Notes: generated from the letters alone by a model not told the origin. DNA of 64,000 bases from Myxococcus eversor (GCF_010894455.1 NZ_JAAIXY010000002.1:552962-616961); one strand, 5' to 3'. Shown: positions 25,743 to 34,930, numbered from the stretch's first letter. Program-made: numbers and translations.

Positions 25743-27608
25743 CTACCGCTGACTCACGAAGCGCGACACGACGGCGGACGGACCTTCCAGCCGCACGACT
25801 CCGTCCTGGAGCGGGGACGTCCGGGTGTCGCCCCCGAAGCGCGGCGCCTCGCTCCACAGCACGACTTCGGCGTCGGGAGGGACGCGGTGCTCCACCTTGC
25901 CGCGCAGGCCGAGCAACACCTGGAGCACCTGCCCGCCCCCTCGTCGCTCCAACACCAGCGCCTCCGGCCCCACGGCTCGCGCGTCGTACGTGCCGCGCCG
26001 CGAGTCCTTCATCGCGGGCTCCGTCGCGCGCAGGTGGAGCAGCTCGCGGTAGAGCGCGCGGATGCCCGAGTGCCCCGGCTTCTGGGCCTCGCTCCAGTCC
26101 AGCCGGGAGCGCGCGAAGGTGGCTTCCGACTGCGGGTCCGGCACCTCTTCGCCAGCGAAGCGCGCGAAGCCCGCGAACTCCTTGCGCCGGCCCTCGGTGA
26201 CGAGCCGCCCCAGCTCCTCGTTGTGGTCCGTGAAGTAGAGGAACGGCGTGCTCGCGTTCCACTCCTGGCCCATGAAGAGCAACGGCGTGTAGGGCGACAG
26301 CAGCAGCAACGCGCTCATGGCGCGGAAGGCGGCGGGGGATACGTCATGTCCCAGTCGCTCGCCCAGCGCGCGGTTGCCCACCTGGTCATGGTTCTGGAGG
26401 CAGTACACGAAGGCCGAGGGCGAAAGGCCCTCCGCGCGCGTGCCCCGCGCATGCCCCTGGTTCTTCGACACCTGGCCCTCGTAGAACCAGCCCTGTCGCA
26501 GCGTGCGCGCCAGGTCCTCCGCGCTGCCCGTGTAGTCCTGGAAGTAGCTCTCGCTGTCCCCCGCGAAGGCGCGCCGCATCTGGTGGTGGAAGTCATCCGC
26601 CCAGACGCCGTCCAGCCCGTGGCCTCCCTCGGACGCGGGCAGCATGAGGCGGCGCTCGTTGCGCTCGTCCTCGGCGATGATGATGACCCGGCGTCCCGGC
26701 GCGCTGGCCCGGGCACGCTCGGCGATTTCGGTGAGCAGGTGCGACTCTGTCTCGTCGACGATGGCGTGCGCCGCGTCCAGGCGAAGGCCGTCCAGGTGGT
26801 AGTCGCGAATCCACATCTCCACGTTGGAGAGCACCATCCGCCGCACGGGCCGGCTGTCCTTGCCGTCGTAGTTCACCGCGTCGCCCCACGGCGTGTGGTG
26901 GCGTCCGGTGAAGTAGTGCGGCGAGTACGCGCGCAGGTAGTTCCCGTCCGGTCCGAAGTGGTTGTAGACGGCGTCCAGCAACACGCCCAGGCCCTGCGCG
27001 TGCGCGGCGTCCACCAACCGGCGCAGTCCCACCGGGCCGCCGTACACCTGCGCGGGCGCGAAGAGGTCCACGCCGTCGTAGCCCCAGTTGCGAGTGCCCG
27101 GGAAGCTGGCCACCGGCAGCAGCTCCAGCGCGGTGATGCCCAACTCCTTGAGCTCGGGCAGCTTGGAGATGAGCGCCTCGAAAGTCCCCTCGGGCGTGGC
27201 GGTGCCCACGTGCACCTCGTAGAGGACGAGCGACTGGGGCTCCACGCCCTTCCAGCCCGCGTCCGTCCACGCGAAGTCCGGCACCACGACTTCGGAGGGG
27301 CCGTGCACACCCTGCGGCTGCGAGCGGGACCACGGGTCCGGGAAGGGCCCCGCGCCATCCACGCGCAGCTTGTAGCGCACGCCCGCGCCCTGTCCCTCCA
27401 ACACCGCGCTGAAGTAGCCGTCGCGCTCCGCGGTCATCGGCAGCACGCGCCCCGGCTCGCCGCGCGCATCGTGGAGCACCACCTCCACGCGCTCGTGACT
27501 GGGGGCCCAGACCCGCCACCGCACCTTCGGGCCTGCTTCCACCCACGCGCCGAGCGAGGGAACCTTCGCCTGTTTCGCGTCCGCCTTCTTCTCCGCCAGA
27601 GCACCCAT
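25743..27608 (-). CDS. treZ: Malto-oligosyltrehalose trehalohydrolase TreZ
   Basis: 621 residues, family GH13. TreZ releases trehalose from maltooligosyl-trehalose, the second step of the TreY/TreZ route from glycogen or starch. Visible: an N-terminal CBM48-like domain (VRWRVWAPSHERVEVVLHD), the (beta/alpha)8 core with LDAVYNHFGPDGNYL, the nucleophile Asp278 in DGLRLDAAHAI, the acid/base Glu313 in IIAEDE, and QNHDQVGNRALGERL. These are TreZ-type rather than GlgB-type motifs. treY is not in the window. The downstream neighbour at 27739 is separated by 130 bases. Confidence 0.9.
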   Translation of the reverse strand: MGALAEKKADAKQAKVPSLGAWVEAGPKVRWRVWAPSHERVEVVLHDARGEPGRVLPMTAERDGYFSAVLEGQGAGVRYKLRVDGAGPFPDPWSRSQPQGVHGPSEVVVPDFAWTDAGWKGVEPQSLVLYEVHVGTATPEGTFEALISKLPELKELGITALELLPVASFPGTRNWGYDGVDLFAPAQVYGGPVGLRRLVDAAHAQGLGVLLDAVYNHFGPDGNYLRAYSPHYFTGRHHTPWGDAVNYDGKDSRPVRRMVLSNVEMWIRDYHLDGLRLDAAHAIVDETESHLLTEIAERARASAPGRRVIIIAEDERNERRLMLPASEGGHGLDGVWADDFHHQMRRAFAGDSESYFQDYTGSAEDLARTLRQGWFYEGQVSKNQGHARGTRAEGLSPSAFVYCLQNHDQVGNRALGERLGHDVSPAAFRAMSALLLLSPYTPLLFMGQEWNASTPFLYFTDHNEELGRLVTEGRRKEFAGFARFAGEEVPDPQSEATFARSRLDWSEAQKPGHSGIRALYRELLHLRATEPAMKDSRRGTYDARAVGPEALVLERRGGGQVLQVLLGLRGKVEHRVPPDAEVVLWSEAPRFGGDTRTSPLQDGVVRLEGPSAVVSRFVSQR

Positions 27609-27738
27609 TTGAGTGTTCTGTAATGCGCCCGCGCGCCTCAGGGGAGCACTTGCGCGCGGACGAAGCCCACTCTCCCATCAGAGATGTTCACGGGTGGGCG
27701 TTCACTCGGTGAGGCCCCCCCGCGCGCCGACCGCCCGT

Positions 27739-28239
27739 TCAAGCGGGCGAGGAGGACTCGCGGTGCAGCAGGAAGGGGAACGTGAGGTGGCGCAGCACCG
27801 GCAGCTCCAGGTGCGTCATCGCCAGCAGCGTGCGCCCCTCCAGCCAGCGCAGCTCGTCCACCCAGGGACGCCACTGCCGCCCCACCTCCGGCGTGTACTC
27901 CACCTGGAGCGACGTGCGCCCGTCCACTCGCGACGTCCCCTCGCGAATCACCAGCGGCACGGCCCGCCAGATGCCACCCACGCGATTCACGAGGTTCGCC
28001 CCCTCGCGTCCTCCGGGGGCGATGTCCTTGCCCCACCAGCCACGCATCCCCAGCACGCCCAACAGCCGGTGCGCGAAGCCCTGGAACCAGGAGGGCCCCA
28101 GGAGCTCCGCCCGGTAGCGTCCAGGAAGCGCCTCCCGGGAGGGCGTGGGCAGACGGGTGAACAGCAAGCGCCACTCGCGCAGCGTGTGGTGCTCCGGTGC
28201 GAGCGCGAGGGGGGGTGCGACTTGGGTCGTGAGGCTCAT
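27739..28239 (-). CDS. Conserved hypothetical protein, 166 residues
   Basis: A soluble, beta-rich protein with the block LPGRYRAELLGPSW, MRGWWGKDIAP, then DGRTSLQVEY and a closing LPVLRHLTFPFLLHRE. This layout recurs in an uncharacterised family seen in proteobacteria; a lipocalin-like barrel is possible but is inference. No signal peptide. It is upstream of treZ on the same strand with a 130-base gap, so it may be its own transcript. The start ATG at 28239 has a weak Shine-Dalgarno sequence. Confidence 0.7.
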   Translation of the reverse strand: MSLTTQVAPPLALAPEHHTLREWRLLFTRLPTPSREALPGRYRAELLGPSWFQGFAHRLLGVLGMRGWWGKDIAPGGREGANLVNRVGGIWRAVPLVIREGTSRVDGRTSLQVEYTPEVGRQWRPWVDELRWLEGRTLLAMTHLELPVLRHLTFPFLLHRESSSPA

Positions 28240-28456
28240 GCCCGGACGCTAAGCAGCGTGTCCTGGCGCGCGCAGCCATCCGCGCCCGCCCGCCCGGCCC
28301 ACGAGAAGGCTCTTCTTGACCCGCCCCTCCGTCCGCCCACGACGGGGGCGCGGAGGACGCGAGGTCGTCGGCCTGCTTGTGGACGCCCCGAGCCGCCTGG
28401 ATGATGCGGCCCGGCCCGGAAGCCTTCCGGTCCGCCCTCCCCTGGAGCCGCCTGGA

Positions 28457-29602
28457 ATGCCTGTCGCCCGCCATGGCCTGGAGTCACGGCCTGTCCCTCG
28501 CGGTGAGGATGTCCGCGAGCGTGTCGCGGCCCTTGAAGTCCTCTCCCCCCGCGAAATCGACGCGCGGCTCACGGACCTGGGCTACCGGGGGCAGGAGGAG
28601 GCGCGACGCGCGGCCTCCGTGCTGGCCTACCGCCACCTGCGCCGCATCCGCCGCCTGCACCTGGAGGGACTCGCACCCGAGCCGGGCATGCGCGAGAACT
28701 GCATGTTCCTGGGGCCCACCGGCTCCGGCAAGACGTTCCTCGTGGAGCTGCTGTTCCGCGAAATCCTCGCCGTGCCCACGGTGCTGGCGGACGCCACCCA
28801 GTTCTCCGAGACGGGCTACGTGGGCGACGACGTCAACACGCTCCTGTCGCGCCTGTATGAAGTCGCCGACAAGGACGCGGACTGGGCCGCGTGCGGAGTC
28901 ATCTGCATGGACGAGTTCGACAAGCTCGCCACCAGTCGCTCCGACAGCCGCTTCGCCGGACAGCAGACCACCAAGGACGTCAGCGGCTTCGGCGTGCAGC
29001 GCAGCCTCCTGCATCTGCTCTCCGCCGCCAGCGCGGACTTCCCTCCGGACTTCGGCTTCACCAGCCGGCTCCAGCCGGACACGATGGAGCTGTCCTGTGT
29101 CACGTTCATCGCCTGCGGCGCCTTCAGCGGCCTGCGCTCCACCGCGGAGGGCATGACGCGCACGGAGCGCCTGGGCTTCGGCCGCGAGCCCCAGCACACG
29201 CGCGAGGAGTCCATCGCCGTGGCCGTCACCCAGGAGCAGTTGGAGCAGACGACGGCCTTCGCGCGCTACGGCTTCATCCCGGAGCTCATCGGCCGCTTCA
29301 ACCGGCTGGTCTCCTTCACGCCGCTGGACGCGGCCACGCTGGGCGACATCCTCCAGAACAACGTGCTGCGCTCGTACGAGCGCGAGTTCGAGCAGGAGGG
29401 CCTGCGCCTCCAGGTGGAGCCCGCCGTGCGCGAGCACATCGTGACGCGCGCGCTCAAGCGGGAGACGGGCGCGCGCGGCCTGCGCACCACCCTGGGCCCG
29501 CTGCTGGAGCAGACGGCCTACGAGCACTTCGGCCGGCAGGGCGCCGCCTCCACCGTGCGCCTGGTGCTGGACGGCGACTCGGTGCGCTCCCTCACCGAGT
29601 AG
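28457..29602 (+). CDS. ClpX-like AAA+ ATPase lacking the zinc-binding domain
   Basis: 381 residues. AAA+ features in ClpX order: Walker A GPTGSGKTF, Walker B ICMDEFDKL, sensor-1 region FIACGAFSGL, RYGFIPELIGRF, and sensor-2 Arg in GARGLRTTL. This is the ClpX core, but there is no N-terminal Cys4 zinc-binding domain, and I could not place an IGF-type ClpP-docking tripeptide. It may therefore be an unfoldase that works without ClpP or with another partner. The ATG at 28457 has GGAG upstream; the frame opens earlier (28316) but that part is low-complexity. The stop codon overlaps the hairpin at 29602. Confidence 0.85.
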   Translation: MPVARHGLESRPVPRGEDVRERVAALEVLSPREIDARLTDLGYRGQEEARRAASVLAYRHLRRIRRLHLEGLAPEPGMRENCMFLGPTGSGKTFLVELLFREILAVPTVLADATQFSETGYVGDDVNTLLSRLYEVADKDADWAACGVICMDEFDKLATSRSDSRFAGQQTTKDVSGFGVQRSLLHLLSAASADFPPDFGFTSRLQPDTMELSCVTFIACGAFSGLRSTAEGMTRTERLGFGREPQHTREESIAVAVTQEQLEQTTAFARYGFIPELIGRFNRLVSFTPLDAATLGDILQNNVLRSYEREFEQEGLRLQVEPAVREHIVTRALKRETGARGLRTTLGPLLEQTAYEHFGRQGAASTVRLVLDGDSVRSLTE

Positions 29603-29631
29603 CTCCCGAGAGCTCGCGAGCCAGCGGGAGC
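29602..29631 (+). terminator. Hairpin at the end of the ClpX-like gene
   Basis: GCTCCC (29602-29607) pairs with GGGAGC (29626-29631), and the palindrome GCTCGCGAGC lies in the loop. Starts at the last base of the stop codon. Short stem, no T-run; weak evidence. Confidence 0.35.
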
Positions 29632-29734
29632 CTGTCGGCGGCTCGGACGGCGAGCGGGCGGGCGGGCCCGGCTGCGTCCAGGCCCGCACGAGCCTTACGG
29701 TCTACTCGGGAACGCCAACACCGGAGGGAGACAC

Positions 29735-30118
29735 ATGGCGCACACGGACCACACGCGAGAGATTCCCCGGGAGGGCTGGGCGGACTATCTGGCGCTGCTC
29801 TCCAACATGGAGAAGGAGCACCCGGTTCGCATCGAGGTGGAGGGGCTGGACCTGGGAGCGCAGTCGGCCGTCAAGGGCGGGGCGCTCGTGGAGATCAGCC
29901 TGGAGGAGAAGGGCAGCGACAAGGGCGTCGTGGCCATCATCATCGACAACCCGGACGGGGAAGACACCCACCGCATCCAGAAGCCGGAACACATCTACGC
30001 GGACGAGAGCGAGAGCGGCGAACTGGAGTGCCTCGACATCGAAAGCGCCGAGGACAATACGAAGACGCTCATCTACTTCGGCGAGGCCGCGACGGCCGGC
30101 GCGCGAAACATGGACTGA
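29735..30118 (+). CDS. DUF5335 family protein
   Basis: 127 residues with the DUF5335 opening (TREIPREGWADYLALLS), then a beta-rich acidic body (VRIEVEGLDLGAQS, GVVAIIIDNPDGEDTHRIQKPEHIY). The family is small, cytoplasmic and uncharacterised. Shine-Dalgarno GGAGG about eight bases before the ATG. It stands alone between the ClpX-like gene and the convergent metalloprotease, with a strong hairpin pair behind it. Confidence 0.8.
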   Translation: MAHTDHTREIPREGWADYLALLSNMEKEHPVRIEVEGLDLGAQSAVKGGALVEISLEEKGSDKGVVAIIIDNPDGEDTHRIQKPEHIYADESESGELECLDIESAEDNTKTLIYFGEAATAGARNMD

Positions 30119-30137
30119 CGGGCACGGCCACGCAGAA

Positions 30138-30197
30138 AGGCCGGAAGGCACCCCCCTCCGCGGGAGAAGGAACCTTCCGGCCTGGGGCCTTGGCCCC
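30138..30197 (+). terminator. Double hairpin downstream of the DUF5335 gene
   Basis: First stem AGGCCGGAAGG (30138-30148) with CCTTCCGGCCT (30173-30183), perfect 11 bp. Immediately after it a second stem GGGGCC-TT-GGCCCC (30184-30197). It lies between the DUF5335 stop (30118) and the convergent metalloprotease stop (30250) and probably ends both transcripts. Confidence 0.6.
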
Positions 30198-30249
30198 CAC
30201 CGCCACTCACGTGACGAGGAGAGCCTTGGCCGGGTGAGTCGAACTCAAA

Positions 30250-31059
30250 TCACGGGTACAGCGCGCGAGCGCCCGTCTTGTCCAGGCTGGTCAGGACGAG
30301 GTCGCCCGTCTGGGTGCCGTTGCACTGGGGGTAGTGCATGACCGACGAACGGTCATACGCCGTCAGCGCGCGCCAGTTGGCGTCCTCGTAGCAGGAGTTG
30401 CCAGACACCGTGTGCTCGTGACGGAAGCCGAGCGTGTGGCCCAGCTCGTGGCGCAGGATGCCCGCCAGCGTCCAGGGCGAGATGCTGCCGAACGCCGTGT
30501 TGTCGATGAGCACGTTGCGGCCCGAGCGAGCCGAGTTCGGGAAGAACGCGCGCGCCAGGTACTGGCCACCGGAGTTCACCGGGCGGATGTCGAACAGCAC
30601 GCCCGTCTGGGACGCGGTGCAGCTGGCGTCGTAGCTGGTGCTGTGGACGAAGTTCACGCTGGCGGTGGCCTCCCAGGCCGCCGTCGCGCTGTTCATCGCC
30701 GTGACGACCTTCGCCTTGTTCGTCGTACCGAAGGTGCTGCTGACGCAGTAGGTCAGGTTGCCCTTCTGCGCGGCGCTCCACTTCACGTCGCCACCCAGGT
30801 AGTAGACCTTCAGGCCGTCTTCGCTCGAGCCCGTGTCGGTGTTGACGTTGTTGTCGAAGTAGGCGCGCAGCTCCTCCTCGCTGTCCACGGCCTGGTCCAT
30901 GTTGAAGATCCACTTGCCTTCCGGATCCTGCACGGCATTCGCGCGGAACTCCTCCCACGTCATCTTCGGCGCCTGCGTCTCGGAGGCCTCGGGGCCACCG
31001 CACGCGGTCCCCAGAAGAGCGACACCAGCCAGCAACGCCATCGAGCGGAACTTGAGCAT
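30250..31059 (-). CDS. M57-like zinc metalloprotease lipoprotein
   Basis: 269 residues. The signal peptide ends in lipobox GTAC (MLKFRSMALLAGVALLGTAC), so it is lipid-anchored or released after processing. The zinc site is HELGHTLGFRH with His204, His208 and His214, and the Met-turn is SVMHYP. This is the metzincin plan of the M57 dual-action family seen in myxobacteria. The N-terminal part (KMTWEEFRANAVQDPEGKW) resembles an inhibitory propeptide. ATG at 31059 has AAGGAAA nine bases upstream. Likely secreted for predation or nutrient release. Confidence 0.88.
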   Translation of the reverse strand: MLKFRSMALLAGVALLGTACGGPEASETQAPKMTWEEFRANAVQDPEGKWIFNMDQAVDSEEELRAYFDNNVNTDTGSSEDGLKVYYLGGDVKWSAAQKGNLTYCVSSTFGTTNKAKVVTAMNSATAAWEATASVNFVHSTSYDASCTASQTGVLFDIRPVNSGGQYLARAFFPNSARSGRNVLIDNTAFGSISPWTLAGILRHELGHTLGFRHEHTVSGNSCYEDANWRALTAYDRSSVMHYPQCNGTQTGDLVLTSLDKTGARALYP

Positions 31060-31529
31060 TCGGATTTCCTTGGACCAGCAACTGCGGGGGATGCGCCCTC
31101 CACCTGGTTCCTCCACCAGCCGCGGCACGGCGCGCCCAGCCCATGAGCAACTGTCGGGCCAAGAACGTCTCACCATGGCAAAAACCGCTATAAAGGATTA
31201 ACCTGGAGTATCCGCACTCCAGGTCCCAAAGCCAGAATGTAAATGGACCTGACAGAGGGTCCTGGAACCTGCTGGAGTGATTGGAGTTTCTTCTCGCCGG
31301 CGGGACTGTTCGAGAACCGGACAATGCTGTCCGCGAATCAGTCAACCGCCCCGGGGTCGAAGGAAACCTGGACAGGGGCCCCTCGTCCTCGCATCCGGAG
31401 CGGAAAGGGTCAACCACCATGCACGCGCCGTCAGGATGCGTCAAGCCGCCTCGACGCGGCGCGGCCAGACAGGGCGGGGCTCACCGCGCTGCGCCGTGAC
31501 GCGAGTCCCATGTATAGCCGGAGCGGTCC
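31060..31529. other. Divergent promoter region with 9-bp inverted repeat
   Basis: 470 bases between the leftward metalloprotease and the rightward cardiolipin synthase. The perfect hairpin ACCTGGAGT-ATCCGC-ACTCCAGGT lies at 31201-31224 beside the most AT-rich stretch (about 31175-31200, containing TATAAAGGATTA). It could be an operator for one or both genes. No gene seen. No confident -35/-10 pair assigned. Confidence 0.45.
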
Positions 31530-33005
31530 GTGTCCTCTCTCCTGCTCGACATGTCCGTGGTGGTCACCTGGCTGGAGGTGGCGTGGCCGCACGTGGCGGC
31601 GGTGCTGACGGTGCTGGTGAGCGTGCTGACCAGCACGCACGTGGTGCTGCGCAAAAGGGACGTGCGCGCGGCGGTGGGCTGGGTGGGGTTGGTGTGGCTG
31701 GTGCCGGTGCTGGGCGCGGTGCTCTATCTGTTGTTGGGCATCAATCGCATCCGCCGGCGCGCCCGCTCGCTGACGCCCCGACGGGAGCACGGGCTGTTCC
31801 CGCCCATCCGAGGCGTGGAGGCGGTGGTGGCGGAGGGCGTGTCGCGGGTGAAGCCGGAGGTCGCCCACCTGGCGCCGCTGGCGCGCCTGGGGGACGCGGT
31901 GCTGCACCGGCCGCTCTTGCCCGGCAATCGAATCACGGTGCTGGAATCCCAGACGGACGCGTACCCGGCCATGCTGGAGGCGATTGCAGGCGCGCGCGCG
32001 TCCATCTCGCTGTGCAGCTACATCTTCGACAACGACATGGCGGGCCGGCACTTCGCGAGCGCGCTGGGCGCGGCGGTGCGGCGCGGGGTGCAGACGCGGG
32101 TGCTGGTGGACGCGGTGGGCGCGCGCTACACGTGGCCGACGATTCTGGGCCGGCTCAAGCGCGAGGGCATCCACTCCGCGCGCTTCCTGCCTTCGCTGAT
32201 GCCCTACCGGCTGCCCTTCATGAACCTGCGCAACCACCGCAAGGTGCTGGTGGTGGACGGGCTCGTGGGCTTCACGGGCGGGATGAACATCCGCGAGCAC
32301 TTCTGGCCGGGCGAGCAGGCCGCGCGTGACTTGCACTTCCGCCTGGAGGGTCCGGTGGTGGCGCAGCTCCAGGAGACCTTCGCCGAGGACTGGGTCTTCA
32401 CCACGCGGGAGAAGCTGACAGGGGATGCGTGGTTTCCGGAGCACGCGCCGGTGGGCGCGGTGCTGGCGCGGGGGATTCCGGACGGGCCGGACGAGGACTT
32501 CGAGAAGCTGCGCACGGTGCTGTTGGGGGCGCTGTCCATCGCGCGGGCGTCGGTGCGCATCGTCACGCCGTACTTCCTGCCGGACGCGGCGCTCATCACC
32601 GCGCTCAACGTGGCGGCGCTGCGCGGAGTGCGCGTGGACGTGGTGCTGCCCCGGAAGGGCAACCTGCCCGTGGTGCAGTGGGCCAGCACCGCGCAGCTCT
32701 GGCAGGTGCTGGCGGCGGGGTGCCGGGTGTTCCTCACCGAGCCCCCCTTCGACCACACCAAGCTGATGGTGGTGGACGGAGAGTGGGGGCTCATCGGCTC
32801 GGCGAACTGGGACCCGCGCTCGCTGCGGCTCAACTTCGAGCTGAACGTGGAGTGCTACGACGCGGAGCTGGCGGGGCGGCTGAACGCGGTGGTGGAGGAG
32901 CGGCTGTCACGCTCGCGGCCTCTCAGCCGCGAGCAGGTGGATGGCCGGCCCCTGCCCATCCGGTTGAGGGATGGGCTGGCCCGGCTCCTGTCTCCGTACC
33001 TCTAG
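31530..33005 (+). CDS. cls: Cardiolipin synthase-type phospholipase D family protein
   Basis: 491 residues. Two N-terminal membrane helices (VAAVLTVLVSVLTSTHVVL; VGLVWLVPVLGAVLYLLLG), then two PLD domains with HKD motifs at His236 (NHRKVLVVDG...GGMN) and His409 (DHTKLMVVDG...GSANWD). Joins two phosphatidylglycerols, or PG with PE, into cardiolipin at the inner membrane. The GTG at 31530 with GGAG nine bases upstream is chosen; an ATG at 31551 would also keep both helices. Convergent with the MBL-fold gene 13 bases downstream. Confidence 0.88.
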   Translation: MSSLLLDMSVVVTWLEVAWPHVAAVLTVLVSVLTSTHVVLRKRDVRAAVGWVGLVWLVPVLGAVLYLLLGINRIRRRARSLTPRREHGLFPPIRGVEAVVAEGVSRVKPEVAHLAPLARLGDAVLHRPLLPGNRITVLESQTDAYPAMLEAIAGARASISLCSYIFDNDMAGRHFASALGAAVRRGVQTRVLVDAVGARYTWPTILGRLKREGIHSARFLPSLMPYRLPFMNLRNHRKVLVVDGLVGFTGGMNIREHFWPGEQAARDLHFRLEGPVVAQLQETFAEDWVFTTREKLTGDAWFPEHAPVGAVLARGIPDGPDEDFEKLRTVLLGALSIARASVRIVTPYFLPDAALITALNVAALRGVRVDVVLPRKGNLPVVQWASTAQLWQVLAAGCRVFLTEPPFDHTKLMVVDGEWGLIGSANWDPRSLRLNFELNVECYDAELAGRLNAVVEERLSRSRPLSREQVDGRPLPIRLRDGLARLLSPYL

Positions 33006-33018
33006 CGGGCGCGGCGAC

Positions 33019-34413
33019 TCACAGCAGCGCGCGCCGCATCTTCCAGAAGGTCTCCTTGGCGGTGCGGAACGCCGTGGAGTCCGACGGGAGGAGCGTGCGC
33101 AACAGCTCCGCCGACTGCGTCTGGAGCGGCCTCACGCAGTGCGCCTCCACCTGGCCGCGCAGGAAGCCCACCGGGTCCCTGCGGCGGTACTCGGAGAAGT
33201 ACGTCTTCAGCTCGTTGCGCGTGCGGGCCTTGCCATTGTCCGCGTACTTGGCCACGTAGGGGCTGAAGTCGGGGTACAGCCGTCCCTCGCCGAAGTCGCC
33301 GTGCAGCGTCGTCTTCATGAAGTTGCCGATGAGCAGGTCATCGAAGACGCGGTAGCGCACGGCCGTCATCAGCGAGTTGCGCGGGGCCTCGAAGGTGATG
33401 CCCCGGCGGAAGCGACGGCGGTGGAATTCGATGACGTGGTCCTGGCCGCCCACGCGGAAGCGGAGGAAGTCGAGCACGGAGCCCAGGTGCTCAATCGCTC
33501 CGAAGTACTCGCGCAGCGTCCGGGCCTCGTCGGCCTCCAGCATCTCGCTCCAGTCGTCGCCGAACTCCTTCGGGTCCACTGGCAAGAGCGCGTGCTCCGG
33601 GGGACGGATGAGCTGCTTGTCGTCCTTGGAGAAGTCGCAGCGGATGAAGGCGGGCAGGAGCGTGCACGTCTCGGACTCGAAGCCCCGGCCGTAGTCCTCG
33701 AGCGTCGTCGTGTACTCGGAGGCCCACATGGAGTCGGCGCGCTGGTACTTGTGCATGGAGCTGAAGGGCACGAAGAAGCGCGCGCCGTAGAACTCCGCCT
33801 GCCGGGCGATGGTGCGCCCCACCGGCGTCTTCGCCGCGGCGTAGGGAATGACTCGCTGCCCGTCCTCGGTGAAGTAGTTGATCATGTCCGCGTCGCCGTA
33901 ACCGGACAGGGCCAGGAGGTATGACTCGTCATACCGGCGCACCATGCTTCGCACGAAGCGGCCCCAGCCCCGGTCGCCCGCGTCGTTGAGGTTGACGACG
34001 AGCCGCCCGTCCACGTCGACCAGGAGCACCGCGTCCTGGTTCATGTCGGGGATGCACAGGACGCGGATGCGCGGGGACAGCTGCGTCCACACGCGGTCCA
34101 CCAGCACGTGCACGTTGAAGCCCTGCTCGCGCAGGTCATCGCGGATGCGCCCGCCGAAGTGGTTGGGCACCAGAATCGTCTGCTCGCGCAGCTTCTCCAG
34201 CGACTCCGCGCTCAGGTGGTCCGGGTGGCCATGGGACAGCCACACGTACTGACAGCGCTGGATGGTGTCTCGCACCTCCTCGGGAATCTCGTGGGACAGC
34301 GTCCAGCTCCCGAAGTACGCGGCGCCATGAGTCCATGGGTCGGTGACCAGTACGGGTCCGTTGTCGTGGCAGATGAGTGTGGCGTTTCCGATTGTCTCGA
34401 ATCCGAGTTCCAT
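33019..34413 (-). CDS. MBL-fold metallohydrolase (UlaG-like)
   Basis: 464 residues. N-terminal metallo-beta-lactamase fold: LICHDNGPVLVTDPW, the metal motif LSHGHPDHLS, CIPDMNQDAVLLVD, then NLNDAGDRGWG. A long C-terminal part (about 250-464) with a Phe/Arg-rich region is not the standard MBL fold. The N-terminus resembles UlaG-like or diiron flavoprotein-like hydrolases. Substrate unknown. Start ATG at 34413 with GGGGGAG upstream. An inverted repeat GCGAGGGC/GCCCTCGC (34481-34511) lies about 70 bases upstream and may regulate it. Confidence 0.82.
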   Translation of the reverse strand: MELGFETIGNATLICHDNGPVLVTDPWTHGAAYFGSWTLSHEIPEEVRDTIQRCQYVWLSHGHPDHLSAESLEKLREQTILVPNHFGGRIRDDLREQGFNVHVLVDRVWTQLSPRIRVLCIPDMNQDAVLLVDVDGRLVVNLNDAGDRGWGRFVRSMVRRYDESYLLALSGYGDADMINYFTEDGQRVIPYAAAKTPVGRTIARQAEFYGARFFVPFSSMHKYQRADSMWASEYTTTLEDYGRGFESETCTLLPAFIRCDFSKDDKQLIRPPEHALLPVDPKEFGDDWSEMLEADEARTLREYFGAIEHLGSVLDFLRFRVGGQDHVIEFHRRRFRRGITFEAPRNSLMTAVRYRVFDDLLIGNFMKTTLHGDFGEGRLYPDFSPYVAKYADNGKARTRNELKTYFSEYRRRDPVGFLRGQVEAHCVRPLQTQSAELLRTLLPSDSTAFRTAKETFWKMRRALL

Positions 34414-34914
34414 CTTCCGCTCCCCCCTCGTGCTGCTGCTGCGGTTGCTCGCCATCGTGGTAGCTGGGCCGAAAGGTGACGCGAGGGCTCGGGGCGACAC
34501 AGTGCCCTCGCGGGCAGGGAAAAGGACTTCGCGCCCGGCAGGTTGCTCCGAGCGGTGAGCGAGAGAAGATGTTTTCCGCGAGTGTGCCGTCACCCGTGCC
34601 CACGCGAGGCGGTGACGCGGCCCGCGAGGGCACCAACGCCCCACTTGCGAGGGTGGACGGAAGCCGCCGGAGCACCCCGAGTCACCCGTCAATGGCGCGA
34701 AGCCGTGGGTCTGCTCGGCAGCCCTCGCGCGGGGGGAGACGGGCGAGTGAGCCCGTGGCACGCCCTCCCTTGCGTCGAGTGAGTGCCGTCCCGGGCGCGT
34801 GGCGTCCCGGGCCCATGTCCAGGAAGGCCCCGGTGCCGGTCCTCGCGAGCGTCCGAGCGTCTCGCGAGAGGCCTGGCGGTCAGCGCTTGCGAGCGGCTCG
34901 CGGGGGCCTGGCGG
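34414..34914. other. Intergenic region with repeated CCTCGCG motifs
   Basis: 501 bases between the MBL gene start and the Top3-RecQ stop. It holds a perfect inverted repeat GCGAGGGC/GCCCTCGC (34481-34511). TGCCCTCGCGGG occurs at 34503-34514 and its reverse complement at 34621-34632. CCCTCGCG recurs near 34722. It is likely the MBL promoter zone plus the 3' end of the helicase transcript. The right part carries the direct repeat listed separately. No gene seen. Confidence 0.45.
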
Positions 34915-34930
34915 TCAGCGCTTGCGAGCG
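34870..34930. repeat. 26-bp perfect direct repeat at the 3' end of the Top3-RecQ gene
   Basis: The 26 bases at 34870-34895 recur exactly at 34905-34930 (period 35). The second copy contains the last codons and stop (34915-34917) of the Top3-RecQ gene, and the first lies just past the stop. It looks like a recent local duplication of the gene end. Confidence 0.75.
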
